The notes below the pieces were generated by a model. The model worked only from the letters and a program-made list of their open reading frames with translations. It was not told the DNA's origin and ran no database searches. 64,000 nt of DNA. Origin: Mycobacterium saskatchewanense (GTDB lineage: Bacteria > Actinomycetota > Actinomycetes > Mycobacteriales > Mycobacteriaceae). Below, in pieces: positions 46,125-53,952 of the stretch (its first letter is position 1; every line of letters begins with the position of its first letter). The position numbers were made by a program, and so were the translations under genes. The stretch spans positions 558,001 to 622,000 of the forward strand of contig NZ_AP022573.1 of NCBI RefSeq assembly GCF_010729105.1. The letters are read 5' to 3'.

Positions 46125-47033
46125 TCACAGCCGCATGGCGGCCGGCATCTCGCCGACCCACTGATGTCCCCAGTAGCTGTCGGCGGTGATTTCCTCTGCG
46201 GTGTAATATGTTTCGTCGACGCGCATGCCGTCGGTGCCGAATTCGATGTCCCAGTCGCCGGGCGCGCGGACGTAAAACGACACCATCTTGTCGTTGGTAT
46301 GCCGGCCCAGCGTGGATGACAGCTGGAACCCCTCGGCATTGACGCGGTCCAGGGCCTGGCCCACCGCGTCGAGACTGTCCACCTCGACCATGATGTGCAC
46401 GACGCGGGGATCACGCTGGTGCGCCGCCGGGACGATCGCCAGGCTGTGGTGGCGCTGGTTGATCCCGAGGAAGCGCACCCGCACCGGACCAAACTCCTTG
46501 GGTAACGGCACCCGGAACGCGCCGCGCGACCGGAACCCCAAAACTTGGGTGTAGAAGTCGAACAACAAGTCGGGATCGGTGCTCGGCAGGACGACATGAC
46601 CCATGCCCTGAGCACCGGTGACGAACCTGGCCCCGAACGGGGTGATCACCGGGCTGTGGTCGAGCACCGCACCGTGGAATACCTCGAGCGTGTGGCCGCC
46701 CGGGTCCTCGAAGGTGATCACCTCTTCGACCCGGCGGGCCTCGGCCCCGTCGGCCGACAGTTGCTTGAACGCCACTCCCGCTCCGTCGAGGGCCGCCATC
46801 ACCCGCTGCAGCGCCGCGCGGTCGCGCACCTCCCAGCCGACCGTCAGGACCCGTTCGGTGTCGCCGGGCACCACGACGAGGCGGGCCGGGCGCTCGTCCA
46901 TCCGCAGATACAGCGCCGTCGGGTCGGGGCCCTTCCCTTCGGCGAATCCCAGGACGCCGAAGGCGAATTGGCGCCACCGGTCGATATGGTTGGTCGATAT
47001 GGTGACGTAGCCAAGACTTTTCAGGTCGCTCAC
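46125..47033 (-). CDS. HsaC-like extradiol (catechol 2,3-) dioxygenase
   Basis: A 302-residue type I extradiol dioxygenase with two vicinal-oxygen-chelate domains, the length of HsaC. It reads like HsaC throughout: LGYVTISTNHIDRWRQFAFG, ALYLRMDERPARLVVVPGD, RFVTGAQGMGHVVLPSTD (first iron His), RVVHIMVEVDSLDAVGQALD (second His) and DWDIEFGTDGMRVDE (Glu ligand). It would cleave the catecholic A ring of a secosteroid such as 3,4-DHSA, or a similar catechol. GTG 47033 follows AGGAGAA. The gene lies 11 bp after the HsaA-like gene, in the same order of action. It is probably a paralogue of the KstR-regulated hsaC. Confidence 0.87.
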   Translation of the reverse strand: MSDLKSLGYVTISTNHIDRWRQFAFGVLGFAEGKGPDPTALYLRMDERPARLVVVPGDTERVLTVGWEVRDRAALQRVMAALDGAGVAFKQLSADGAEARRVEEVITFEDPGGHTLEVFHGAVLDHSPVITPFGARFVTGAQGMGHVVLPSTDPDLLFDFYTQVLGFRSRGAFRVPLPKEFGPVRVRFLGINQRHHSLAIVPAAHQRDPRVVHIMVEVDSLDAVGQALDRVNAEGFQLSSTLGRHTNDKMVSFYVRAPGDWDIEFGTDGMRVDETYYTAEEITADSYWGHQWVGEMPAAMRL

Positions 47034-47044
47034 GTCTCGTTCTC

Positions 47045-48229
47045 CTAAATCAGTGCCCGCAGCGGGCCCTCGGGCGGGTCGATGCCCAGCGAACTGAGCG
47101 CCGACGCGTGGTAGGTGGTGCCGGGGACGTGGATGGCGTGCAGATGGCCGACGTGCACATCGCGCCAGTAGCGTTGCAGCGGCTTGTCCATCCGCGCCGC
47201 GTTGCCCCCCGAGCGGGCGAAGATTTCGTCGACCGCCGCGACCGCCCGCCACACCGCGCGGACTTGGGTACGTCGCCCGGCCGCGCGGTCGGCGAACGAC
47301 ACCTCCTGGCCGGCGGCGACCATGTCATAGATCCGGTCGGCGTTGGCCAGCAGTTCCTGGCGGGCGGCGTTGATGTCGGCCGCCGCCTCGCCGATGGCGT
47401 GCATGACGTAGGGGTCGTCCTTGATCGCGGTCCCGGTGGCGCCGACGCGCTCGCGCTGATAGTCCAGATGCGCGGCCAGCGCTCCCTCGGCGATGCCGAT
47501 GGTGGCCGCGGAGATGCCCAGCGGGAACATCGTCGACCACGGCATTAGGTACAACGGCTCGGTCATGCCGGCCTCGCGCTGAGCGGTGCCGTCCATCACC
47601 TTGGTCGCGTCCATGGTTCGGTAGACCGGGACAAAGGCGTCCTTCACGATCACGTCCTTAGAGCCGGTTCCGCGCAGCCCCACCACATTCCACGAGTCCT
47701 CGACGATCTGGTAGTCCTTGCGGGGCAGGATCATGTGCAGCATCTGCGGCGGCATGATCGGGATGCCCTTGTCGTCGCCGAGCATCGCGCCCAGGATGAT
47801 CCAGTCGCAGTGGTCGGTGCCCGAACTGAACTGCCAGCGACCGTTGAAGACATAACCGCCGTCGACCGGCTTGGCCACGCCCTGCGGCGCGTACGGAGAG
47901 GCCATCCAGGTGTCGACGTCGTCGGCCCAGATTTCGGCGGCCACCCTGGGATCCGCATAGGCCAGCTGGTAGGGGTGCACGCCCACCACGCCGACGATCC
48001 AACCCGCGGCCGGATCCAGCGCGGCCGTGGCCATCACCGTCTCGGCGAAGTCGCGGGGATGGACCTCGAACCCCTGGTATTTCTTCGGTTGCAACAGCCG
48101 GATCAGCCCGGCCGCCTTCATCAGCTTCACGGTTTCGTCGGTGAGGCGGCCGAGCCGTTCGGCATCGGCGGCCTGCTCACGCAACTGGTCGGCCATCGCC
48201 GAGACCCGGTCAATAACCCGCTCACTCAT
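47045..48229 (-). CDS. HsaA-like flavin-dependent monooxygenase
   Basis: A 394-residue protein of the acyl-CoA-dehydrogenase-fold flavin monooxygenases, the length I recall for HsaA. Conserved segments are RLLQPKKYQGFEVHPRDFAE, AALDPAAGWIVGVVGVHPYQ, DGGYVFNGRWQFSSGTDHCD, and the C-terminal RYWRDVHVGHLHAIHVPGTT. HsaA hydroxylates 3-HSA to the catechol 3,4-DHSA using reduced flavin from HsaB. No HsaB-type reductase gene is adjacent here. ATG 48229 follows AGAGGAC. The neighbours HsaC-like (11 bp downstream) and HsaD-like (upstream) complete the three ring-A steps. Confidence 0.87.
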   Translation of the reverse strand: MSERVIDRVSAMADQLREQAADAERLGRLTDETVKLMKAAGLIRLLQPKKYQGFEVHPRDFAETVMATAALDPAAGWIVGVVGVHPYQLAYADPRVAAEIWADDVDTWMASPYAPQGVAKPVDGGYVFNGRWQFSSGTDHCDWIILGAMLGDDKGIPIMPPQMLHMILPRKDYQIVEDSWNVVGLRGTGSKDVIVKDAFVPVYRTMDATKVMDGTAQREAGMTEPLYLMPWSTMFPLGISAATIGIAEGALAAHLDYQRERVGATGTAIKDDPYVMHAIGEAAADINAARQELLANADRIYDMVAAGQEVSFADRAAGRRTQVRAVWRAVAAVDEIFARSGGNAARMDKPLQRYWRDVHVGHLHAIHVPGTTYHASALSSLGIDPPEGPLRALI

Positions 48230-48402
48230 GCTGCCGTCCTCTACCTTCTGTCGGCGTACTAATGGTGTACCGCAGTCGGTGCCTGACCAGAAGGCGTTCG
48301 GGTGAGTGGATCCGTCATCGGGTTGACCCGTTCGCCCAAATCGACGTGTCCGCGACCGCGTCTCGCACTTTTGCGCGGTGGCGTAGATCTCGAGGCTCAG
48401 CA

Positions 48403-48519
48403 CACCGCTTACCCCATGGCGGCGACCCGCCTCACCCGGCTTCGCCGCGCTCGCGATCACCGCTTACCCCATGGCGGCGACCCGCCTCACCCGGCTTCGC
48501 CGCGCTCGCGATCACCGCT
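48403..48519. repeat. 55-bp tandem repeat (two identical copies plus a partial third)
   Basis: A 55-bp unit beginning CACCGCTTACCCCATGG occurs at 48403-48457 and again, base for base, at 48458-48512; the first 7 bases recur at 48513-48519. The partial third copy runs into the HsaD-like stop codon. The unit contains small hairpin-forming parts (GGCTTCGCC, GGCGACCCGCC). It separates the HsaA-like gene from the HsaD-like gene and looks like an intergenic REP-type element. Confidence 0.9.
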
Positions 48520-49381
48520 AGCGCGACAGGAAGGCCAGCACGGCGCTCTCGAACGCCGCCTTGGCCTCGATCATTGCCCAGTGCCCAGAGTTCGGGAACA
48601 CGTGGAGTTCCGCGTTGGGGATGGTGCGCATCGGGATCAGCGCCATGTCCGGCGGGCTCACCCTGTCGTCGCGGCCCCACGTCAGCAGGGTGGGCGCCGC
48701 CAGCTTGTGCATCACCGCCCACGGCAGCGGGCGGTCGGACGCGGACATCGCCGCGTTCATGGCGGCGAACGCCGCCTTGCCGTACATGCGGCGCGCGGCG
48801 GCCAGCGTGTTCGGGTCGCTCGCCGACCGCCACCGCTCCTCGACGAGTTCGTCGGTGACCAGCGCCTGGTCATAGACCATCGACTTGAGCCAGTCGATCA
48901 GCCGTTGCCGCGTAGGGTCCTCGACGAATTCCTGCAGCAGTCGGATGCCCTCGCTGGGGCTGGGGCTGAAGATGTTGGTCCCGATGCCGCCGATGGTGAC
49001 CAAGCGGTCGACGCGGTCGGGATTGCGGATGCCGAAGTTGATGCCGACGCCGCCACCCATTGAGTTGCCGACGATGTGTGCCTTCGCCACGCCCAGGGCG
49101 TCGAGCAGCGGCATCACGGCGCCGAACGCATCGACCATGGGATGACCACCGAAGTCGTCGCTGACACCGAAGCCGGGGAATTCCAGGATCAGGCACCGGT
49201 ATCGCTCAGCAAATGCGGGAAGTATCCCGCGAAAGTTGCGCCACCCGGCCACCCCTGGGCCGGAGCCGTGTAGAAACAGGACGACCGGATCCTTGTCCGA
49301 GCCGCAGTCGTAGTAGCGCAGAGCGCCCTTCGGGGTCTCGATTCCACGCAGGTCCGGTTCGCCGACAGGAGTGTGTGTCAC
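48518..49381 (-). CDS. HsaD-like alpha/beta hydrolase (meta-cleavage product hydrolase)
   Basis: A 287-residue alpha/beta hydrolase of the meta-cleavage-product type. The oxyanion segment is VLFLHGSGPGVAGWRNF, the nucleophile elbow AHIVGNSMGGGVGINFGI (Ser about 107), the acid WGRDDRVSPPDMALIP and the His NSGHWAMIEAKAAFE. HsaD hydrolyses 4,9-DSHA, the product of HsaC, so this gene fits the third ring-A step. GTG 49381 has GGCAGGG upstream; a second GTG three codons earlier is possible. The stop codon overlaps the last partial copy of the 55-bp repeat. It lies between the WS/DGAT and HsaA-like genes on the same strand. Confidence 0.87.
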   Translation of the reverse strand: MTHTPVGEPDLRGIETPKGALRYYDCGSDKDPVVLFLHGSGPGVAGWRNFRGILPAFAERYRCLILEFPGFGVSDDFGGHPMVDAFGAVMPLLDALGVAKAHIVGNSMGGGVGINFGIRNPDRVDRLVTIGGIGTNIFSPSPSEGIRLLQEFVEDPTRQRLIDWLKSMVYDQALVTDELVEERWRSASDPNTLAAARRMYGKAAFAAMNAAMSASDRPLPWAVMHKLAAPTLLTWGRDDRVSPPDMALIPMRTIPNAELHVFPNSGHWAMIEAKAAFESAVLAFLSR

Positions 49382-49494
49382 GCCTGTCACCCTGCCACGC
49401 GGGCGCGGCGAGCGGGAGCACCGGTCCGCAAGATGGCGTACCCGGCTGCCGCCCGACGCCGACAAGCCTTACCGGACAGTACCTTTGGCCCGTT

Positions 49495-50880
49495 TCACGG
49501 GCTATCCGGCGGGTCGCAGTTGAGCAGCTCCTTGAGCGCCCTGGGGAACGCGTCGGCCAGCTCCCACAGCTCGGGCACCAGGTCCGGGCACGAGGTGATG
49601 CCGATGCCCAGCCGGCCGTTGAGCGACATGACGGTGACGTTGAGCCCGGCGCCGGCGATGATCGGACCGAGGGGATACATGGCGTCGATCCGGCAGCCCA
49701 GGAAGTACAGCTGCTCCTGTGGACCGGGGACATTCGACAGCACCAGGTTGTGCGGCGGCTTGTCCGACAGGGGGATTCGCGGCAGCAGCCTCATCGCGGC
49801 GCCGAACATGGTCTGCCCGGCGATCTGCGTCCAATCCTGCAGCAGGGTCGGTCCCATGGCGGCGGCGTGCGCTTTGGCCGCGGCGTTTCCCTCGGCGATG
49901 CGGCACAACCGCTGGGCCGGCTCGTCGATATGCGTTTCGAGCCGGCACAGCATCCAGGTGGTCTGGTTGCGGCCCGGTCGATCAGATCTTCCCCGCACCG
50001 ACACCGGCACGCTGGCCACCATCGGGCTGCCCGGGAGTTCGCCCCGATCCAGGAAGAACTGCCGTAACGCCCCAGCGCAGAGCGCGGTCACCGCGTCGTT
50101 GACGGTGACCCCGAACCTCTTCTTGACGGCCTTGAGCTCATCCAGGTCGAGCGTCGCCAGCGCGACGTTGCGGTGCCGGGTGAACGGGCCGTTGAACGCG
50201 GTCGGCGGCGCGGCGAACGGGGCCGCCATCGTGTGCCCGCCGCGCGCGCGAAGGACCGTCTCCGCCAACGTCAGCGCGGTCGCCGGCACGACCTTGGCCA
50301 GGCGCCAGGGGCGCAGCATGGCGCCGATCAACCCAGATGCGGCGATCTGGAGCGGATGCGCCGAACCCGCGCGGGTCGCCGGTTTCGGCGGCGGGGCGTC
50401 GGGCAGGGTGCTGCTCAACTGTGCCAACAGATTCGCCCCGCCCACACCGTCGACCACCGCGTGGTGCGCCTTGAGGATCACCGACAGCGCGCCGTTGCCA
50501 TGCAGGCCCTCGATCACCCACATTTCCCACAGCGGACGATCGCGATCCAGCGCCAGCCCCGCGACGTGCCCGCAGATCTCCGCTAACTCCCGCGGGCCAC
50601 CCGGTGCCGGCAGGGCCACCCGGTGGAGATGACGGGCGAGGTCGAATCGTTCGTCGTCGACCCAGACCGGATGGTCGAGGTTCAGCTGGGTGTCGGCCAG
50701 CTTGAGGCGGAATTCGGGCACCGCGTCCGCCCGTCCCGCCAGCGCCTCGCGGAACCGGTCGAACGTGTAGCCGCCTGGCACGGTGCCGGGGTCGAGCTCG
50801 AGGACACAGCAAACGTTCAACGGTTGCGTCGGAGATTCCAGATATAAGAAGAACGCGTCTAGTCCGCTGAGTCGTTGCAT
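49495..50880 (-). CDS. wax ester synthase/diacylglycerol acyltransferase (WS/DGAT)
   Basis: A 461-residue WS/DGAT enzyme. The N-terminus (QRLSGLDAFFLYLESPTQPL) and the active-site motif ILKAHHAVVDGVGG (HHxxxDG) are diagnostic; the C-terminal LVLSNVPGPQEQLYFLG and NGRLGIGITSCPDLVPELWE are also typical. These enzymes acylate diacylglycerol or long alcohols with acyl-CoA to make storage lipid; mycobacteria carry many copies (Tgs family). It is the first gene of a minus-strand series with HsaD-, HsaA- and HsaC-like genes, which may be accidental. A TetR-like palindrome lies about 40 bp upstream of the ATG. Confidence 0.9.
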   Translation of the reverse strand: MQRLSGLDAFFLYLESPTQPLNVCCVLELDPGTVPGGYTFDRFREALAGRADAVPEFRLKLADTQLNLDHPVWVDDERFDLARHLHRVALPAPGGPRELAEICGHVAGLALDRDRPLWEMWVIEGLHGNGALSVILKAHHAVVDGVGGANLLAQLSSTLPDAPPPKPATRAGSAHPLQIAASGLIGAMLRPWRLAKVVPATALTLAETVLRARGGHTMAAPFAAPPTAFNGPFTRHRNVALATLDLDELKAVKKRFGVTVNDAVTALCAGALRQFFLDRGELPGSPMVASVPVSVRGRSDRPGRNQTTWMLCRLETHIDEPAQRLCRIAEGNAAAKAHAAAMGPTLLQDWTQIAGQTMFGAAMRLLPRIPLSDKPPHNLVLSNVPGPQEQLYFLGCRIDAMYPLGPIIAGAGLNVTVMSLNGRLGIGITSCPDLVPELWELADAFPRALKELLNCDPPDSP

Positions 50881-50920
50881 ATCCGCTCGTCTCGATTGTG
50901 CGACGATGACCGCTGGTCAC

Positions 50921-50935
50921 CTGACCGACGGTCAG
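50921..50935. promoter_or_regulatory. TetR-type operator candidate upstream of WS/DGAT gene
   Basis: CTGACCG-A-CGGTCAG has perfect 7-bp arms. The TGACCG..CGGTCA form is frequent in operators of TetR-family repressors. It lies 41-55 bp before the WS/DGAT start codon, a position suited to repression. No TetR gene is adjacent. Confidence 0.5.
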
Positions 50936-51063
50936 TCCCAGGCCACGAGGGCGGACACGATCAGGGCCAACCGCAATCGCAAAGGTGTGCTTTCTATCTG
51001 TAGCCGTTGAGCGGACCACGGCAAACATTTCGCCGGGACATTAAGCGAAATCGCCTCCGTTGT

Positions 51064-51513
51064 TCACCTTCCCGAGACTTCCCGCGACCTCAGGTCGGTG
51101 AGCAAGCGGTCCAGCGAGTATCTGTTGTGACTACGGAACGCGACCACACCGGTGAGTGCGAACGCGTGGAGGAGCTGTTCGCCGATCACGTTGAAGTGCT
51201 CGATCGACGTCGCGCCGAGCACCAGGACGATCATCACCAGGCCGCCAGCGACGGCGGCCGGACGCGTCAGCGCGCCGGCAACCAGCAGTACGCCGGTGAG
51301 TAACTCGACGAACGGCAGCGCGTACCCGCACCCGGAGACCAGAAAAGCGGGCACGATGGACGCCTTGAACTCGCCCATCAGCTGCGCGTGGAACGTGCCC
51401 AGCTTCGGCAGCCGGACCAGGCCATGCCCGAACAGGCTGGCGCCGATCGTCAGCCGCAACAGCAGATAGGCCACGGCGCGGTCGGTGTCCTCGGGCGCCG
51501 GGGATGCATCCAT
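51064..51513 (-). CDS. DoxX-family membrane protein
   Basis: A 149-residue protein with four hydrophobic helices in DoxX layout: YLLLRLTIGASLFGHGLVRL, then a polar loop with FKASIVPAFLVSGCGYALPF, FVELLTGVLLVAGALTRPAA and GGLVMIVLVLGATSIEHFNV. DoxX proteins are small membrane components; one mycobacterial member associates with SodA and SseA in oxidative stress defence, and others are untested. ATG 51513 follows AGGAGG. It is divergent from the transglutaminase-like gene and has no partner sulfurtransferase or dismutase nearby. Confidence 0.82.
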   Translation of the reverse strand: MDASPAPEDTDRAVAYLLLRLTIGASLFGHGLVRLPKLGTFHAQLMGEFKASIVPAFLVSGCGYALPFVELLTGVLLVAGALTRPAAVAGGLVMIVLVLGATSIEHFNVIGEQLLHAFALTGVVAFRSHNRYSLDRLLTDLRSREVSGR

Positions 51514-51647
51514 CGTCGGTCCTCCTCAGTTCGGGGTTGCGCGATCACGGGTGCCCGATCGGCTCGCCCTGCGTGCCGGCGGTATCTCGTGTTGGATGAC
51601 AAGGTATGTCAGGGCCGGCGGCGCCCGACCGGGCGTAGGGGGCGGGT

Positions 51648-52466
51648 ATCAGCGCAGGGCACCTCAGACGTGAGATCGGCGCGGAGATCGAGGTCGACAT
51701 CGAGGCACCGACAACGCTGGATTTCCAGGTCACCGTGGCCCGCCAGCCGGGCGTCGATCTCCGTGAGTCGTTGGCAATCCGCCTGAACGGCAAGGAGATC
51801 GAGCCGCGGGAAATCCTCGGCGAACACGGGACACGAATTCACACGCTGCAGGCCGACGAGGGCACCGTGACCCTGTCGTATGCGGCCACCGTGGTCGGGG
51901 AGGCCGAACCGGCACCGGTGACTGACATCGACCTGATCACGTACCTGCGCCCGAGCCGGTACGCGGAAGCGGACAAGTTCTTCGGTTTCGCCGCCACCGA
52001 ATTCCGGGAGTACGGCGCGTCCAGGACGCTCCTCGAGAAGGTGTCGTCGTGGGTGGGCACCCGCCTGAATTACGTTCCGGGGTCCAGTGATCCGATCGAC
52101 GGCGCCACGGACACACTGCTGGCCGGCTCCGGGGTCTGCCGGGACTACGCCCATCTGGTGATCGCCATGCTTCGCGCGCTCAATGTCCCCGCCCGGCTGG
52201 TGGCGGTCTACGCGCCCGGATGCCAGCCGATGGACTTCCACGCGGTGGCGGAGGCGTTCGTCGACGGTTCGTGGCGCGTCGTCGACGCCACCTGCCTCGC
52301 GCCGCGGCAATCCATGGTCCGGATCGCCACCGGACGCGACGCGGCCGACACCGCGTTCCTGGACAACCACAGGGGCGCCATCACGCTGAAGAGCATGACG
52401 GTTACGGCGATCGTGGACGGTGAGCTGCCGCGGGACTCAATCGACCAGCTCGTGAGCCTGCGGTAG
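51648..52466 (+). CDS. transglutaminase-like cysteine protease family protein (unusual start)
   Basis: The core domain has the catalytic triad: Cys in LAGSGVCRDYAHLVIAMLRA, His in PMDFHAVAEAFVDG and Asp in RVVDATCLAP. The N-terminal beta domain is coding upstream of the first conventional start (GTG 51735): the frame reads REIGAEIEVDIEAPTTLDFQ, which belongs to the family. The frame has a TAG at 51636 and no ATG, GTG or TTG between there and 51735. I therefore place the start at ATC 51648, five bases after AGGGGG, giving 272 residues. Starting at GTG 51735 would give 243 residues and lose a strand. Function in actinobacteria is unknown. It is divergent from the DoxX gene. Confidence 0.72.
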   Translation: MSAGHLRREIGAEIEVDIEAPTTLDFQVTVARQPGVDLRESLAIRLNGKEIEPREILGEHGTRIHTLQADEGTVTLSYAATVVGEAEPAPVTDIDLITYLRPSRYAEADKFFGFAATEFREYGASRTLLEKVSSWVGTRLNYVPGSSDPIDGATDTLLAGSGVCRDYAHLVIAMLRALNVPARLVAVYAPGCQPMDFHAVAEAFVDGSWRVVDATCLAPRQSMVRIATGRDAADTAFLDNHRGAITLKSMTVTAIVDGELPRDSIDQLVSLR

Positions 52467-52501
52467 CCGCGCGACTGTGGCGCAGGCTACTGGCCGACGG
52501 A

Positions 52502-52528
52502 GTTTCGCCGGTGCCCGCGACGGGGAAT
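52502..52528 (+). promoter_or_regulatory. SigF/SigB-like promoter of the csbD-family gene
   Basis: GTTT (52502) and GGGAAT (52523) are separated by 17 bp, close to the mycobacterial SigF/SigB consensus GTTT-N15-17-GGGTAT. It lies 36 bp before the CsbD start codon. CsbD genes are general-stress genes in other bacteria, which supports the reading. Confidence 0.55.
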
Positions 52529-52563
52529 ATCGGGGGCAACACCCACTGACACGGAGGAGAAGG

Positions 52564-52800
52564 ATGTCCGACAAGAGTGGTCCCCAGGAAGCCGTCGAAG
52601 GCCTCGTCGAGGGCGCGAAGGGCAAGGTCAAGGAGGTCGCCGGGGCGGTGACCGGCAACGAGGACCTGTTGCGTGAAGGCCAAGCCCAGCAGGACAAGGC
52701 CGACGCGAAACGCGAAGCCGGACAGAAGGAAGCCGAGGCCGAGGCCGCCCGCAAAGCGGCCGACGTGAACGAGGCACGCCAGAAGGCCGAACAGGACTAG
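52564..52800 (+). CDS. CsbD-family stress protein
   Basis: A 78-residue, highly charged, cysteine-free protein. The CsbD signature is visible in the first half: VEGLVEGAKGKVKEVAGAVT followed by GNEDLLREGQAQQ. The second half is a Lys/Glu/Ala-rich helix (KREAGQKEAEAEAARKA). CsbD proteins are small, abundant stress-induced proteins of uncertain molecular role; in Bacillus the gene is controlled by SigB. ATG 52564 follows GGAGGAGAAGG. A SigF/B-like promoter lies just upstream. The following 670 bp contain only gene relics. Confidence 0.9.
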   Translation: MSDKSGPQEAVEGLVEGAKGKVKEVAGAVTGNEDLLREGQAQQDKADAKREAGQKEAEAEAARKAADVNEARQKAEQD

Positions 52801-52893
52801 CTTTCCGCGCGGTGGCCCGGTCACGGCCGTGACCGGGCCACCGCGGTGTCGCGACCGGGAAATGAATCGCCGTGTGATGCCGTCCAAACGTCC

Positions 52894-52996
52894 ATGAAGC
52901 TCAACGACGCAGCCCGCGAGCTCATCGGTACGGGTTTCGACGCCACCCTGGTGATGCTCAACCCCGACGGCAGCCCCCAGGTGGGCCGATGCCGGC
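52894..52996 (+). pseudogene. N-terminal relic of a PPOX-class F420-dependent enzyme
   Basis: ATG 52894 starts a clear family N-terminus: MKLNDAARELIGTG, then DATLVMLNPDGSPQV. After about 32 residues the similarity stops abruptly and the frame continues into basic, non-family sequence. An intact split-barrel protein would need roughly 130-150 residues. This is a truncated remnant directly before a molybdopterin oxidoreductase relic. Confidence 0.72.
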
Positions 52997-53041
52997 CGGG
53001 TAACCGGGATCCGGGACGACCGCGACGACGTCTGAAGCCGC

Positions 53042-53406
53042 GGCCGCCTCCGCCCCAAAGGCGTGTCCCTGGGCGCTCTGCACGACGACCCGGATCGCAT
53101 GCGCCGCCCGATGATCAAGGCCGACGGGGAATCGCGGGAGGTCGGCTGGGACGCCGCGTTTCGCCGCTGCACCGAACTGCTGACGCCGGTCATCGAGAAA
53201 TACGGGATCGGCTCGGTCGCCGCCCACACGGGTAACCCACTCGCACACTCGTTTTCGTTGGCCCGGTGCGCGGGCGTGCTGCTGGGTAGGTCCGGGTCTC
53301 ACCGCCGACGTTCCTCGATGAGCCCTGCGGCAACGGGGCGCTCAACGGCATCCCGGTAACGGTCATCGACGACCGCGCCCGGTTCCGGGTCGCGCCCAGC
53401 GCCTGA
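53042..53406 (+). pseudogene. relic of a molybdopterin oxidoreductase with large internal deletion
   Basis: The first part reads like the N-terminal region of a BisC/FdhA-type enzyme: RPKGVSLGALHDDPDRMRRP, then EVGWDAAFRRCTELLTPVIE and AAHTGNPLAHSFSLARC. Near 53285 this stops, and a different frame continues with PTFLDEPCGNGALNGIPVTV, which resembles the C-terminal end of the same family, closing at TGA 53404. Some 600 residues of the middle are missing, and the two parts are out of frame. The 4Fe-4S cysteines before KGVSLG are also gone. It is a deletion relic, unrelated in position to the intact FdhF-like gene. Confidence 0.75.
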
Positions 53407-53477
53407 ACGCCGCGATTCACAGCGGATCGATAACCGCCGTCGAGCCTGCTGCTAACTGCGGGGCGCACAACTGGTGG

Positions 53478-53858
53478 ATGGCAACGCATACCGTTTCCCG
53501 CGCACGAGAAATTCCCGGCCTGCGCAGCCCTGAACGACGTTTGACGCGAACACTTTTCGTGGCGGCATCGGTGACCTTGGCGGTCCTCGCGGTCGGCAAC
53601 CACGCTCCCGCCGGCGACACGGGAAGCGCTGCCGCCCCGGTGCGCCTGGCCGACTTCGCGCGGACGCCGTTCGGCGGCGGCGGTTTTGCCGCCAATGGCG
53701 ACGACGACGAAGCCCGGCTGCTGCAGCAGCAGCAGGCGCTGCAGCAGATGCAAGAAGCCGAGCAGCAAGAGGAATTGGCCAATCAGGAGGCCCGGCAGGC
53801 CGAGCAGCAGGGTCTGTTGACCGAACAACAGGCCACACTGTCGGTGCCCGGCGGCTGA
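53478..53858 (+). CDS. exported Gln-rich coiled-coil protein
   Basis: A 126-residue protein with a basic N-terminus (RSPERRLTRT) and a hydrophobic segment (LFVAASVTLAVLAVGNHAPA) that acts as a signal peptide or anchor. A short Gly/Asp-rich stretch (GGGGFAANGDDDEA) follows. The last 50 residues are dominated by Gln and Glu in heptad-like spacing (RLLQQQQALQQMQEAEQQEE), a likely coiled coil. I do not recognise the family. ATG 53478 directly precedes the arginine cluster. It lies alone between the relics and the type III polyketide synthase gene, in the same direction. Confidence 0.65.
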   Translation: MATHTVSRAREIPGLRSPERRLTRTLFVAASVTLAVLAVGNHAPAGDTGSAAAPVRLADFARTPFGGGGFAANGDDDEARLLQQQQALQQMQEAEQQEELANQEARQAEQQGLLTEQQATLSVPGG

Positions 53859-53952
53859 CCACGTTTGTTTCCCCGCCGCTACGAAGTGTGCAGTGCCTCA
53901 CCCTGCGAAGCCTCGGCTGAACCGCCGGGGCGAGCGCCTCGTCGGCAAAGGC

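Noticed and set aside
53042..53406. Intact small molybdopterin protein
   Set aside because: The two recognisable parts are in different frames and lack the catalytic middle, so it is listed as a pseudogene.
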